Made by a program: the position numbers and the translations under genes. From the NCBI RefSeq assembly GCF_028867965.1, contig NZ_JAPQNT010000018.1, positions 1 to 21,305 of the forward strand: a stretch of 21,305 nt of DNA. The letters run 5' to 3'. The stretch comes from Flavobacterium sp. SUN046. GTDB lineage: Bacteria; Bacteroidota; Bacteroidia; Flavobacteriales; Flavobacteriaceae. Positions 7,634-17,300 of this stretch are shown here, piece after piece. The notes under the pieces were generated by a model. The model saw only the letters and a program-made list of their open reading frames with translations. It did not search any database and was not told the origin of the DNA. Each line of letters begins with the position of its first letter. Within the stretch, counting starts at the first letter, position 1.

Positions 7634-10600
7634 ATGTGCAAAATTACTAAAACCACTTCTCAATTAAGTAAGTTAAAATTAAATACTAGTTTGTTTTTCT
7701 TTTTATTGTTTTTTGTTTCCGTCTCTCAAGTGTCGGCGCAATCTAATGGCATTTATGAAAGTTATGCCATTTTGAGTGTGAATGGAGGCGCCAATTCTTA
7801 TTATGATTTGGCAGCATCTACTACAAATCCTGATTTGCAAGGTGCTAATTTAGGAAGTTTTAACGCTTCCAATACTTTGGTAGTCAAAGGCGGTCAAAAC
7901 AAAACGTTCAAGTGTAGTGGCGGTGATATTACAGGTGGAAATCTGTACTATAGAGTTTGGCTTACCAATGCTGGGCCATCGGGAACTTTTACTGGAATAG
8001 GAATGGGATTTGTATCCAACGATAGTGGCGGTTGTGGTGGGAATCAAACGTGGCAAGGAGTTTCTGGAACTACCAACATTATTAGTTCCCTTACGGCAGC
8101 AGGAAATTATACTTTAGAAGTTTATTCTGATGCGCCAGGTTTTCCGAGTACTGCTTTTGCCAGTAATAGTGGTGCCAATTATAAAGCTACTTTTAATTTT
8201 TGCGGTCCGGCATCGGGTGCGCTGCCAGTTGGCAATTATAGTATTCCCGGTTGTTTTTCAACAATCGCTTCGGCAGTAACTTATCTTAATGCTAATGGAG
8301 TTAGTGGTGCTGGAACGGTACAGTTTGACGTTGCTGCTGGGTACACAGAGACTGCTCCAAGTACGGGAATTTTACTAAACGGATTGGCAACAGGTTCAGC
8401 TACTACTCAAATTATTTTCAAGAAAAATGGTTCGGGTACTAATCCAACAATTACTGCTCCATTATGGGCGGCAGGCGGCACAACTAATAGCGTAATAAAA
8501 ATTATAGGCGGTGATTACATCACTTTTGATGGATTTACCATTCAGGAAAATCCGGCGAATGTAATTGTTGCAACCGGAGCTACCAATACTATGACTGAAA
8601 TAGGAATAGGAATATATCTGGCGTCTGCAACTAATGGTGCTCAAAATAATACAATCAAAAATTGTACAATTACTTTAAACAGTAATTTTCCGAATAGTAT
8701 CGGAATCTTTGCAAGTTCGTCGTCATCATCAACAAACACAGTTTTGGCTGCAACAGCAATTTCGGGAACTAATTCTAACAATAAAATTTATAATAATACC
8801 ATTACCAATGTAGCTTATGGCGTGTATGTAATATGTGAACCAATAACTTTTTCTGGCTTGTATGAAAGCGGTTGGGATATTGGAGGTGCATCAGCTGCTA
8901 CAGGAAACACTATTAATTTTGGTAATGCATCGTTATCAACTAATGCCTATACTAGGTTTAATGCGGCAATTTCAGGTGGAATTATATTTAGATATGGCGC
9001 TGGAATGAATGTGAAATACAATTCAATAACATCTAATACATTAAATTATACACAAACAACTTTAAGCGGTTTTGCAGTAAGTAGTAATTTTACGCCTCTA
9101 GGAATTGCTTTTAACACAGCAATAAGTAACAATACGATCAGTTTAACAAGTAATGGTAGTGCTGCTTTCATAGCTTTAGATTTTGGTCATGGTAATGCAG
9201 CATCAACACTTACTGCTAATTCGAATACCATTTCAATTTTTTGTGGCTTTACAGGCGGTATTGGTGGTAACTTTTTTGGTATAAAAGCCAATTATGCCTC
9301 TACAGCTGCATCGTATTCTAATAATATTATTACGATTAATCAATCAGGTAGTGGTGGATTCTCGGGTTTGGTGTATTTTATTAATGCAGATGGTCCAACA
9401 AATACCTTTGTAGCGCAAGGCAATAACTTGCAATCGGTTGGTGGTCATTTAAGAACATCGGCACAAGTTTATGGTATTTCTCACAACGGTGCTGTAGCTA
9501 ACAGTTTAACCATTGGTGGTTCGCCTGCTACTGCAAATACTATAATTTTTAGTAGATCTGGAATTGGTACTGGTGTGTCGCCTGTTTATGGATTTTATTC
9601 TGCTGCGCTTTCTGGTACAACCACCAATTATACTATCGATTATAATACGGTGACCATTTCGGGAGTTGCAGGAACAAGTCAATCGTTCGGAATAACCAAT
9701 ATTGACGGAAGTGCTACAACCAATAAAACCTTCAATAACAATACAATTAATTTGTCTGGTACAAATACAGGTGTTTCTAACGGAATGTTTTTAAGTAAAG
9801 GAATCATAACCGCTTCTAACAATTCAATTACGGTTGCAACTGCTGCAGTTTCTATGGCAGGTATTGATTTTACTATTAACGGAACAGTAACTTCTGCCGA
9901 AGCCAGTAATAACTCAATAACACTAAGCTCTTCTGCCGTTTCGCCTTCAATAAGAGGAATCAATACTTCATTGACCGCTGTTATTAATGAAATGGTTTTT
10001 AAAAATAATGTTATAAATTCAATAACAGCAAGTGCAACAACAGGAAATCCAATTATTCACGGCATCAGAGCGAGTGTTGGTACCAATAACGTAATTTCTG
10101 GAAATACCATCAAAAACTTCACAACAGGTTCAGGTTCGGGTAATGCTACATTAAGCGGAATTACTATTTTTGGAGGAAACAATCCAACTGTTTTTAACAA
10201 CAACATCAATGCGCTAGAAAGTTCTTGTTCGGGAAGTTTATCTACTGTTTCTGGAATTTCAATTGGTTTAGCTACAACAACTATTACACTATATAATAAT
10301 TTAATTTCTGAACTAAAAGCACCATCGCTTTCAGCAAATACCGGAATTGTAGGAATTGCATGTTATGCCGACAATAGTACTTATAAAGTATATCACAATA
10401 CCATTAAATTAGGAAATGCCACACCAATTTCTGGTGGTGCCAATTTTGGAGCGTTAGGTGTAGGACTGTCTGGAAACGCTGCTTCAACAATACTTGATTT
10501 ACGAAACAATATTATTAATATGAATGTTACACCATCGGGTAACGGTTTCGCTGCGTGTGTGGCTACCAATTCAGGAGTTGCAAACGCAGCACCTCTTGGT

Positions 10601-13060
10601 TTTGCTACTACTAGCAATAACAATATTTATACTATAAACTCAGGTGCCAACAACTATCTTTTTGTGCAAGGTGCCGATGTAACTTCGCCTTTAGTAAATG
10701 GTTTTGCCGTTAGCGGATTAACATCAAATACTGCTAACAACATTAATAACGACACAAATTTTAATGCAAATTGTGCATTGTATAAAATTTTCTTAGGTGG
10801 CGGTGCCGAATCGCAAACTCATAGTGAAGATAATTTAGTTGCAGGAATTCCAACAGGAGTATATGCGCCAAACGGATTATCATTTGCGGAAAATACAGCT
10901 CAATCTATAACAGCACCAGCCATTACAACTGATTTTTTTGGTGCTGCTAGAACTCCAACTAACGATATTGGCGCCGTTCAGTTTTCAGGTACAACCAATG
11001 TCTTTGTTTCGCCTTCTTATCCTGCGAGTGTAACGATTGCATCAGTGCCGAGCGGAACAATATGTGCTGGTACCAGCGTAACATTTACTGCAACTCCTGT
11101 TAATGGCGGAACTGTTCCCATGTACCAATGGCAAATTAACGGTGTAGGTGTATCGGGTCAAACGGCTGCAACATTTACTTCAACCACTTTAGCAAATAAT
11201 GACGTTGTAACTGTTGTAATGACGTCCAATTTGCCTTGTGTGATCAACTCTCCTGCAACTTCCAACGGAATTACGATGAGTGTAAATCCAAATACTACTT
11301 ACTATCAAGATTTAGATGCCGATGGTTTTGGAAATCCTGCTGTAACTCAAACCTCTTGTTTTGGTATTCCAACAGGTTACGTAACCAATAATTTAGATTG
11401 CAACGACAACCAATTGCAGTATTTAGATGCTGATGGCGACGGATTTGGATCTACAACTCTAGTTGCTTGCGGTGTTACCAATGCTACCGATTGTAATGAT
11501 GCTAATCCAGCAGTAAATACAACCTATACGTTCTATACCGATGCCGATGGTGACGGCTACGGCAGTACAAGTGCCACACCTCAAGTATTGTGTGCAGTCA
11601 ATGCTACAACACCACCAAGTGCTGGTTTGTCTTCAAATAATACCGATTGTGATGATGCAAATGCAGCAATACATACCACTTTTACGTTTTATACCGATGC
11701 CGATGGTGATGGCTATGGAAGTGTAAGTGCCACACCACAAGTATTGTGTGCAGTTAATGCTACTACGCCACCAAGCGCTGGTTTGTCTTCTAACAATACC
11801 GATTGTGATGACACGAGAGCAGCGGTGCATCCAGGTGCGGTTGATGTTTGTTACGATGCTTTAGACAATGATTGTAACGGAATTATTGATAACGTAGGCT
11901 TGCCAGGCGGCTGTATTCCAAAAGTGGGTAACTTGCAATCGCCATCATGTGGTGCTACTGTTGCGTTATTAACCACTAATGTGTCTGCTATTAACATTCC
12001 TGGCGCACAAGCTTTCCGATTTAAAATCACTAATGTGCTTACTAATTCGGTTCAAATTTATGATAGTCCTTCTTTGGCATTTCAATTTATTAATATTCCT
12101 GGCGTTACTTATGCAACACAGTACAAAGTTGAGGTTGCCGTTAAGTTTGCCGGTGTATGGCAAGGATTTTATGGTTCGCCTTGCTTTGTCTATACGCCAT
12201 CGCCTACAAGCGTAATTACCACGCAATGCGGCACAACTTTAACAGCTTTTACGCAAATTGTTAACGTGAGTTATGTTGCTTACGTTACTTTATACCGATT
12301 TGAAATTACAAATCAAAGTACCAATCAAACGCAATATGTTTATTCGAATCAAAATAAATTTACACTAAGCCAATTAGCAGCAAGCAATCAAACTTATGCC
12401 ACTAATTATTTTGTTAGAGTAGCATTGAGAAATTTAGACGGAACTTATTTGCCCGAAGGTGCTGGATGTATTATAAAATCGCCAGCTTATCCAACTACAC
12501 AAGTTAGAACTTTGCAATGCAATAATTATAATGTATTGAACACTACCGAATTTATATATGCAGATGCCAATACCAGTGCAACTTCCTACCGATTCCGATT
12601 GTTCAATGGTTCTTACGATGCATTTTATGACACAACTTCCAATAAATTTAGTTTGAGTAATTTCTCAGGATTGACCTCTGGCACAACCTACTCGGTGCAA
12701 GTTGCGCTTACTTTGCCTAATAATCCTATAGGGCCTTACGGAAAAATATGTTTCATTAAAACACCACTTATATTAAAAATGGCGGCTGGTCAAACTGCTC
12801 TTGAATCGAATGATTCTTTTGAAGTGATTGCTTATCCAAATCCGTTTGCAGCCAATTTCAAATTGAATGTAACTACTAATGACGATCAACGTCTTGTAGT
12901 TAAAGTGTATGACATGTTAGGTAAATTAATAGAAAACCAAGAGGTAACGACAGAAACCATACAATCACTTGAACTCGGATTGAATTATCCGGCTGGAGTT
13001 TACAATATTGTAATTTCGCAAGGTGACGTTACTAAAACACAACGTGTGATTAAAAGATAA
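7634..13060 (+). CDS. T9SS-secreted giant beta-helix protein with Ig, calcium-loop and FN3-like C-terminal modules
   Basis: This 1808-residue protein begins with a signal peptide of about 36 residues ending VSQVSAQ. Residues 37-191 form a flavobacterial N-terminal domain (GIYESYAILSVNGGANSYYD; GGCGGNQTWQG). Residues about 192-1120 are rich in short Asn/Thr/Ile strands (NNTIT, SNNTISL, NNNTINL) typical of a right-handed parallel beta-helix, a fold shared by polysaccharide lyases and adhesins. Then come one Ig-like domain (about 1124-1215; TICAGTSVTFTATP), four D-x-D-x-DG-[FY]-G calcium-type loops (about 1223-1390), a MopE-like segment (DCDD...CYDALDNDCNG), three cysteine-bounded FN3-like repeats, and a T9SS sorting domain from about 1726 (AYPNPF...QRVIKR). 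I cannot point to lyase catalytic residues, so adhesin or enzyme remains open. The C-terminal third is homologous to that of 3353-7459. Confidence 0.9.
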   Translation: MCKITKTTSQLSKLKLNTSLFFFLLFFVSVSQVSAQSNGIYESYAILSVNGGANSYYDLAASTTNPDLQGANLGSFNASNTLVVKGGQNKTFKCSGGDITGGNLYYRVWLTNAGPSGTFTGIGMGFVSNDSGGCGGNQTWQGVSGTTNIISSLTAAGNYTLEVYSDAPGFPSTAFASNSGANYKATFNFCGPASGALPVGNYSIPGCFSTIASAVTYLNANGVSGAGTVQFDVAAGYTETAPSTGILLNGLATGSATTQIIFKKNGSGTNPTITAPLWAAGGTTNSVIKIIGGDYITFDGFTIQENPANVIVATGATNTMTEIGIGIYLASATNGAQNNTIKNCTITLNSNFPNSIGIFASSSSSSTNTVLAATAISGTNSNNKIYNNTITNVAYGVYVICEPITFSGLYESGWDIGGASAATGNTINFGNASLSTNAYTRFNAAISGGIIFRYGAGMNVKYNSITSNTLNYTQTTLSGFAVSSNFTPLGIAFNTAISNNTISLTSNGSAAFIALDFGHGNAASTLTANSNTISIFCGFTGGIGGNFFGIKANYASTAASYSNNIITINQSGSGGFSGLVYFINADGPTNTFVAQGNNLQSVGGHLRTSAQVYGISHNGAVANSLTIGGSPATANTIIFSRSGIGTGVSPVYGFYSAALSGTTTNYTIDYNTVTISGVAGTSQSFGITNIDGSATTNKTFNNNTINLSGTNTGVSNGMFLSKGIITASNNSITVATAAVSMAGIDFTINGTVTSAEASNNSITLSSSAVSPSIRGINTSLTAVINEMVFKNNVINSITASATTGNPIIHGIRASVGTNNVISGNTIKNFTTGSGSGNATLSGITIFGGNNPTVFNNNINALESSCSGSLSTVSGISIGLATTTITLYNNLISELKAPSLSANTGIVGIACYADNSTYKVYHNTIKLGNATPISGGANFGALGVGLSGNAASTILDLRNNIINMNVTPSGNGFAACVATNSGVANAAPLGFATTSNNNIYTINSGANNYLFVQGADVTSPLVNGFAVSGLTSNTANNINNDTNFNANCALYKIFLGGGAESQTHSEDNLVAGIPTGVYAPNGLSFAENTAQSITAPAITTDFFGAARTPTNDIGAVQFSGTTNVFVSPSYPASVTIASVPSGTICAGTSVTFTATPVNGGTVPMYQWQINGVGVSGQTAATFTSTTLANNDVVTVVMTSNLPCVINSPATSNGITMSVNPNTTYYQDLDADGFGNPAVTQTSCFGIPTGYVTNNLDCNDNQLQYLDADGDGFGSTTLVACGVTNATDCNDANPAVNTTYTFYTDADGDGYGSTSATPQVLCAVNATTPPSAGLSSNNTDCDDANAAIHTTFTFYTDADGDGYGSVSATPQVLCAVNATTPPSAGLSSNNTDCDDTRAAVHPGAVDVCYDALDNDCNGIIDNVGLPGGCIPKVGNLQSPSCGATVALLTTNVSAINIPGAQAFRFKITNVLTNSVQIYDSPSLAFQFINIPGVTYATQYKVEVAVKFAGVWQGFYGSPCFVYTPSPTSVITTQCGTTLTAFTQIVNVSYVAYVTLYRFEITNQSTNQTQYVYSNQNKFTLSQLAASNQTYATNYFVRVALRNLDGTYLPEGAGCIIKSPAYPTTQVRTLQCNNYNVLNTTEFIYADANTSATSYRFRLFNGSYDAFYDTTSNKFSLSNFSGLTSGTTYSVQVALTLPNNPIGPYGKICFIKTPLILKMAAGQTALESNDSFEVIAYPNPFAANFKLNVTTNDDQRLVVKVYDMLGKLIENQEVTTETIQSLELGLNYPAGVYNIVISQGDVTKTQRVIKR
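11523..11813 (+). repeat. Tandem duplication of a 156-bp calcium-loop unit
   Basis: Two consecutive copies with a 156-bp (52-codon) period encode FYTDADGDGYGS followed by a shared SATPQVLCAVNATTPPSAGL segment and NNTDCDD. The protein copies are nearly identical, and most DNA differences are silent, which points to a recent duplication or to conversion. The second copy runs into the MopE-like segment. Each copy adds one DADGDGYG loop and a cysteine pair. Confidence 0.85.
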
Positions 13061-13083
13061 TACTACTTTACAACAGTACTTAT

Positions 13084-13115
13084 AAAACCTCACTCTCAAA
13101 AAGAGTGGGGTTTTT
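13084..13115 (+). terminator. Rho-independent terminator after the beta-helix gene
   Basis: CCTCACTCT (13088-13096) pairs with AGAGTGGGG (13102-13110), with one T-G wobble, around a CAAAA loop. AAAA/TTTT extend the stem, and a T run follows. It lies 23 bases after the stop codon and is unrelated in sequence to the two CCCTTCTCAA terminators. Confidence 0.88.
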
Positions 13116-13246
13116 AGTTGTATTTTGTTTTGGGTTTGTTCGTAAAACAATACGTTTTTGACTCCTTTTAGTTAAGAAAACACGAATCATACTCTAACGA
13201 AACACGAACGTAATAGCAACCAAATACGAACAAAACTACACCAATA
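13116..13246. other. Intergenic DNA with recurring ACGAA motifs
   Basis: The gap from 13061 to 13401 is 341 bp and contains no gene I can support. After the terminator, ACGAA occurs at 13182-13186, 13197-13201, 13204-13208 and 13226-13230, followed by the GCGTAAT array and the promoter region described separately. No function can be assigned to the ACGAA copies. Confidence 0.4.
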
Positions 13247-13290
13247 AGCGTAATAGTAGCGTAATGGATGCGTAATGGTAGCGTAATAGT
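13247..13290 (+). repeat. Four GCGTAAT repeats at about one-helical-turn spacing
   Basis: Four units follow directly: AGCGTAATAGT, AGCGTAATGGAT, GCGTAATGGT and AGCGTAATAGT, of 11, 12, 10 and 11 bp. A fifth related ACGTAATAGC lies at 13208-13217. The spacing would put each GCGTAAT on the same face of the helix, as in cooperative binding arrays. The block ends 11 bp before the presumed -33 element of the gene at 13402. Confidence 0.7.
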
Positions 13291-13301
13291 AAATGAAATA
13301 A

Positions 13302-13335
13302 TTGTGGTTTTTACTGAAATTTTTCAGTAGGTTTG
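13302..13335 (+). promoter_or_regulatory. Promoter of the orphan gene: TTG-N23-TAGGTTTG
   Basis: TAGGTTTG (13328-13335) is a perfect TAnnTTTG -7 box, and a TTG lies 23 bases upstream (13302-13304), at the long end of the usual -33/-7 spacing. Transcription would start near 13340, giving a leader of about 60 bases. This is the best promoter match in the window. Confidence 0.6.
13312..13329. promoter_or_regulatory. Perfect 8-2-8 palindrome overlapping the promoter (putative operator)
   Basis: TACTGAAATTTTTCAGTA has two perfectly complementary 8-base arms around a TT centre. It lies between the -33 and -7 elements, and its last two bases are the TA of the -7 box. A dimeric repressor bound here would block RNA polymerase. 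The regulator is not in the window. Confidence 0.5.
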
Positions 13336-13401
13336 TAGTGCAGATGCTACTTTTAAGAAGTGTACTAAAGTAGTTTAAAATTAGGTACTAGACAAGGTTT
13401 T

Positions 13402-14133
13402 ATGGCAAAAAATGTCGGTTTGATTCAGTTTAATGGCGCGTTGGGTGATTTGGTTTCTTATGAGCGCAACGGAGTTCAAGTAGTACAACGCAAAGGTGGT
13501 TTTAACAGTGAACGCATAAAAACCGAAGAGCGGTATGCCAGTGTGCGAAAACGCCAAAGCGAATTTGGAAAATGTGCCAAGCTGTCGTCAGCCATTAAGC
13601 GCGGTTTGGATCATTGGTTGCCTTGGACACCCAATGCTATGATTTACAATTACATTCAGTCGGTGGTTATGGGTGTTAAAAATTGTGATTTAGACTCCGA
13701 GAAAGGCGCAAAAACTTTTGAAAAAGGACTTCAAACAGCTGCTGGTGCCAATTTGTTGAGGAATATGGAACTCAATAGAAAACGAAAACTCAATGCCGGT
13801 ATGAGGGTAACACAACCGTTTGATTTTGCTACCGGAACTGTGCAAGTGGTGCCCTATAATTACAAACTAAAGAATAAGGTAAAATTAGGTGTAACATTGG
13901 TGGTGTTGCAGGTTGATTTAGCAACCTATGACTACACTGTTTTGGATACTGGCTTGCAATTGTGTGAGCGTCTTGATGCGGTTCTTGATTTGCAAATTGC
14001 AGTTCCTGAAAAGAGTGGTTTGATGGCAGCATTTCTTTTTGCCAACCTTTGTGATTGTACTTCCAACACCTTATTTTTTAAACGCGATGTTCAAATGGGG
14101 TTTGGCATTTTAGATTTTAAAGTAGTTCCTTAA
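13402..14133 (+). CDS. Uncharacterised cytoplasmic protein, 243 residues
   Basis: The product has no signal peptide, membrane segment or sorting domain, unlike every neighbour, so it is probably cytoplasmic. The first 70 residues are basic and hold the recognisable part: GLIQFNGALGDLVSYERNG, then KGGFNSERIKTEERY and VRKRQSEFGKCAKLSSAIKRGL. From memory this resembles short uncharacterised Bacteroidota proteins that begin MAK..GLIK.KG..G..SFYK and contain RTRENG.EFG; I cannot name a function. The rest (residues about 100-243) alternates hydrophobic strands and contains five cysteines (at CDLD, LCERL, and the C-D-C of LCDCTSN among them). ATG 13402 is preceded by AAGG (13394-13397) at a 4-base distance. 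The upstream region carries a repeat array and an operator-like palindrome, so it looks tightly regulated. No clear terminator follows. Confidence 0.82.
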   Translation: MAKNVGLIQFNGALGDLVSYERNGVQVVQRKGGFNSERIKTEERYASVRKRQSEFGKCAKLSSAIKRGLDHWLPWTPNAMIYNYIQSVVMGVKNCDLDSEKGAKTFEKGLQTAAGANLLRNMELNRKRKLNAGMRVTQPFDFATGTVQVVPYNYKLKNKVKLGVTLVVLQVDLATYDYTVLDTGLQLCERLDAVLDLQIAVPEKSGLMAAFLFANLCDCTSNTLFFKRDVQMGFGILDFKVVP

Positions 14134-14248
14134 TATTATTTTTTCAATTACAAGTGTTGCTTTTTTTACTAAAAATACTACAAGTTTTATTAAGATTTCC
14201 TTAAGAAGGTGCTATATGTCGATGTAGTTGAAAATCTACAATTTATCA

Positions 14249-14280
14249 TTTTGTACTCTCATTTTTAATTGTATTTTTAC
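14249..14280 (+). promoter_or_regulatory. Promoter of the giant secreted protein gene
   Basis: TTTTG (14249-14253) lies 18 bases before TATTTTTAC (14272-14280), a seven-of-eight match to TAnnTTTG. The box and its distance to the following hairpin mirror those before the gene at 7634. Confidence 0.45.
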
Positions 14281-14292
14281 AAGCTGGAAAAT

Positions 14293-14316
14293 TGTGTTCA
14301 TTCCCAAATGAATACA
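14293..14316 (+). promoter_or_regulatory. 5'-leader stem-loop of the giant secreted protein gene
   Basis: TGTGTTCATT (14293-14302) pairs with AATGAATACA (14307-14316): ten pairs including one G-T wobble, with a CCCA loop. It begins 12 bases after the -7 box and ends 32 bases before the ATG. Arm sequence and position resemble the hairpin at 7587-7610. Confidence 0.6.
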
Positions 14317-14348
14317 TTTTCTAAAAACTACTTAAAATATTGATTTTT

Positions 14349-17300
14349 ATGAATAATTTTACTCAAACTGTTTTTACATTTCGTACTAACGCTTTTAAAA
14401 ATTTTGTTGCGACTTTAGGGTTGGTTTTGACTTTGTTGATAAGCTCAAATTCTTTTGGGCAGACAGTAGTTACTGTCGGTGGAGGAGTAGGTATAACTTG
14501 CCCAACTACACCTACTGCTACATGGACTACGCCACCTACTGGGGTTACATTTTCAAACTGGTCGAGAGGTTCTGGTGTAACTTGCGCATCAGCAAGTAAT
14601 GGCTTAAGTGGAAGTACTTTTTCTTCAACATCTGCTGCAGCTAGTGTAACTGCAAATAAATTCTATAGTGTTACAATTACTGCTAATGCAACTACAAATG
14701 TTAATCTTTCAAATATAGTATGGAATACTGTTATTAGTTCAGGTACTTGTACATTTGCTGTTATGTATAGTAATAATGGTGGTGCTATTACTCAATTTGG
14801 TACTAATGGTGCAAATACTTCTGCAGCTACTACAACAAATACATTTACAGATAGTGTTAATATAGCAGCTGGAACTTCTTTAATTCTATACATGGTTCCA
14901 TTTAATGCTACTTCTGGTTCAACAATCAGATGGGTAAATGGTTCAACTACAACAGTGACAGCTACAACAGCTGGTCCAACCGTAAACGGAACCATTGCAG
15001 CAAATGAATATGGAGTTCATACTAACGGAAGTAATCAGGAAACCAATGCGGTTACTTGGTACAATACTTGGGATACGACAAATTTATATTTTGGTATTGG
15101 TGCAACAAGTAATAATTCAACAGAAGCATCGGTTATATATTTAGATGTTAATCCTATAGTTCCTGTAAATGGAGGAACAAATGCCAACGGAACTAATGTA
15201 GGATTTGCTTATGATAGAAGTAATGTTAGTCCTGCTTTTAGAGCCGATTATGTATTGTATTTTAAAAGTGGTTATTATGAATTAAGAGCCGCAAATGGAA
15301 CTGGTGGTTGGAATACAACGCCTGTAACTACAGGATTAACTTATGCACAATCGGGTGCAGGAGCAACACAAGGTCAAGAAATTTCTATACCTTGGAGTGC
15401 TTTGGGTGGTTCAATTCCAGCTTCTTTCAATTGGTCTGCTTATAAAATGTATGATGTTACGGCATCAAATAATGGTATTTATGGTCAATTACCTGCTAAT
15501 AACCCAGGTGGTGCGCAGAATGTTGCAGCTTATACATTAGCAAATAATCGTTATTATACAGTATCTTCTACTGCATCAGGAAGTAGCACATTACCATTTT
15601 CTAGAATTTCTTATTGTCAACCAATAGGAACAACTACAAATGGTTTTGGTTCGGCTTCATTTTATGATTTTACCGTAAATCCAGGAGCTGGTTTTCAAGT
15701 TGCACGAAGTGCTACTGCCGGTGGAGCTTGGACAATAAGCGGAAACTTAGTTGTAGGTTCGGGTAATTTATATTTTGGAAGTGGCGGAAGTACTTTTGGA
15801 ACTACTACTGTAGGAAATATTAATGTTGTGGGTGGTGCCTTAAATATGGACCAAACTAATGTGGCAATGACTGTAACTGGAAATGTTTCTGTAGCTTCTG
15901 GAGCAACTTTAGCACTATCAGGAACTGCTGGTGGCGACTTGAATGTAGCAGGAAACTGGTCTAATTTAGGAACATTTACTCCTTCAACACGATTGGTACA
16001 ATTTAACGGTACTGTTGCACAAACACTAACAGGCGTAACTACTTTTGATTATATAAAAATGAATAACAGTTTAGGATTGACTTTAAATAATGCTGTAACT
16101 GTAAATACAAACTTAGATTTAACTTCGGGTAAAATTACCTTAGGAACAAATAACTTAACACTTGGAGCAGCTGCAACAGCTACCAATGCTAGTGCAACTG
16201 GATATGTTGTTACCAATAGTACTGGTGCTTTTGTAAAAACCAACGTTGGAAATACAGCAACTGCTTTTCCAGTAGGTTTGGCAGCTTCTTATACACCTTT
16301 AACGGTTACCAATACTGGTACAACTAATACTTTGTCATTAGTTGTTAAGTCACCACCAACAAATGCGGTTACTAATAGTGCAAAAATTGTAAACCTTGAA
16401 TGGGATTTAACTTCTGCTGGTGCTGGTGCAGTTACTGATGTTACATTTAACTGGAATACACCTAGTAATGTTGGAGCCTCTTATGTTGCGACAGGAACTG
16501 GTGAACTAGGTAATTATACAGCTGGACCAAATTATGCAATAACTGCAATTGGAACTATGGCAGGAACAACAAAAGCTGTAACTGGTATTGCGCTATCTAG
16601 TGGAAGCAATAAATTAGTTATTGGAAATTCAGCAGCTGTTTATTTAATTGCTCCTGCAAATGATTTATGTTCAAATGCAACAAATATTATAGTTGATGCA
16701 GCAGCAATAACAGGAACTGAAACTGGAGCAAACCCTACAGCTGGTTTGACTTATGCAGTAACAAAGAATGATGTTTGGTATAAATTTACACCAACAAATT
16801 CAGGAACACATTCTGTAAATGTTAATTTTACAACAGGACCAGATTTAGATGTCGATGTATTTACAACATCTTGTCCTTCTTCTGGTGTAGGAACATTTGT
16901 TGCTCATACTACAGGTGCTACTTCTGAAATTCTTACTGCTTCATTTACAGCAGGAATAACTTATTATATTAGAGTTGTAGATTATAATACCAATGCAAGT
17001 ACATTTACTATTAGTGTTACTGGACCTCCAGCTACTTTAAATACTAGTGTTTCATCTGTGACCTTTACAAGTCAAGCACCATTAACTGCTTCAGCAAGTC
17101 AAACATTTAATTTGTCAGGTTTTTCATTAACAGGTGCGCCTGGAACTATTACAGTTACTTCACCAAATACTGATTATAAGGTTTCGAACGATAATGCTAC
17201 TTGGGGTGCTACTACAACTATTTCATATTCAAGTTCTACTTTGAGTGCAACGCCAGTATATGTACAATTTATTCCACAATCATCAGGAACAAAAACAGGA

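Noticed and set aside
9679..9963. Antisense open frame of 94 codons within the beta-helix gene
   Set aside because: Antisense frames stay open easily across Thr/Asn/Ala-rich coding DNA; the translation shows no recognisable domain and there is no promoter.
11541..11726. Overlapping + strand frame (61 codons) inside the calcium-loop repeat
   Set aside because: It is an alternate-frame reading of a tandem repeat within a well-supported long gene; the repeat itself keeps the frame open.
14134..14220. Search for a terminator after the orphan gene
   Set aside because: There is a T run at about 14160-14167 and a short CCTT-AAG-AAGG fold near 14200, but no stem of useful length beside a T run, so I do not annotate one.
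14223..14240. TGTAG...CTACA inverted repeat before the giant gene promoter
   Set aside because: Only five base pairs around an 8-base loop, with no second copy before the gene at 7634; too weak to call an operator.
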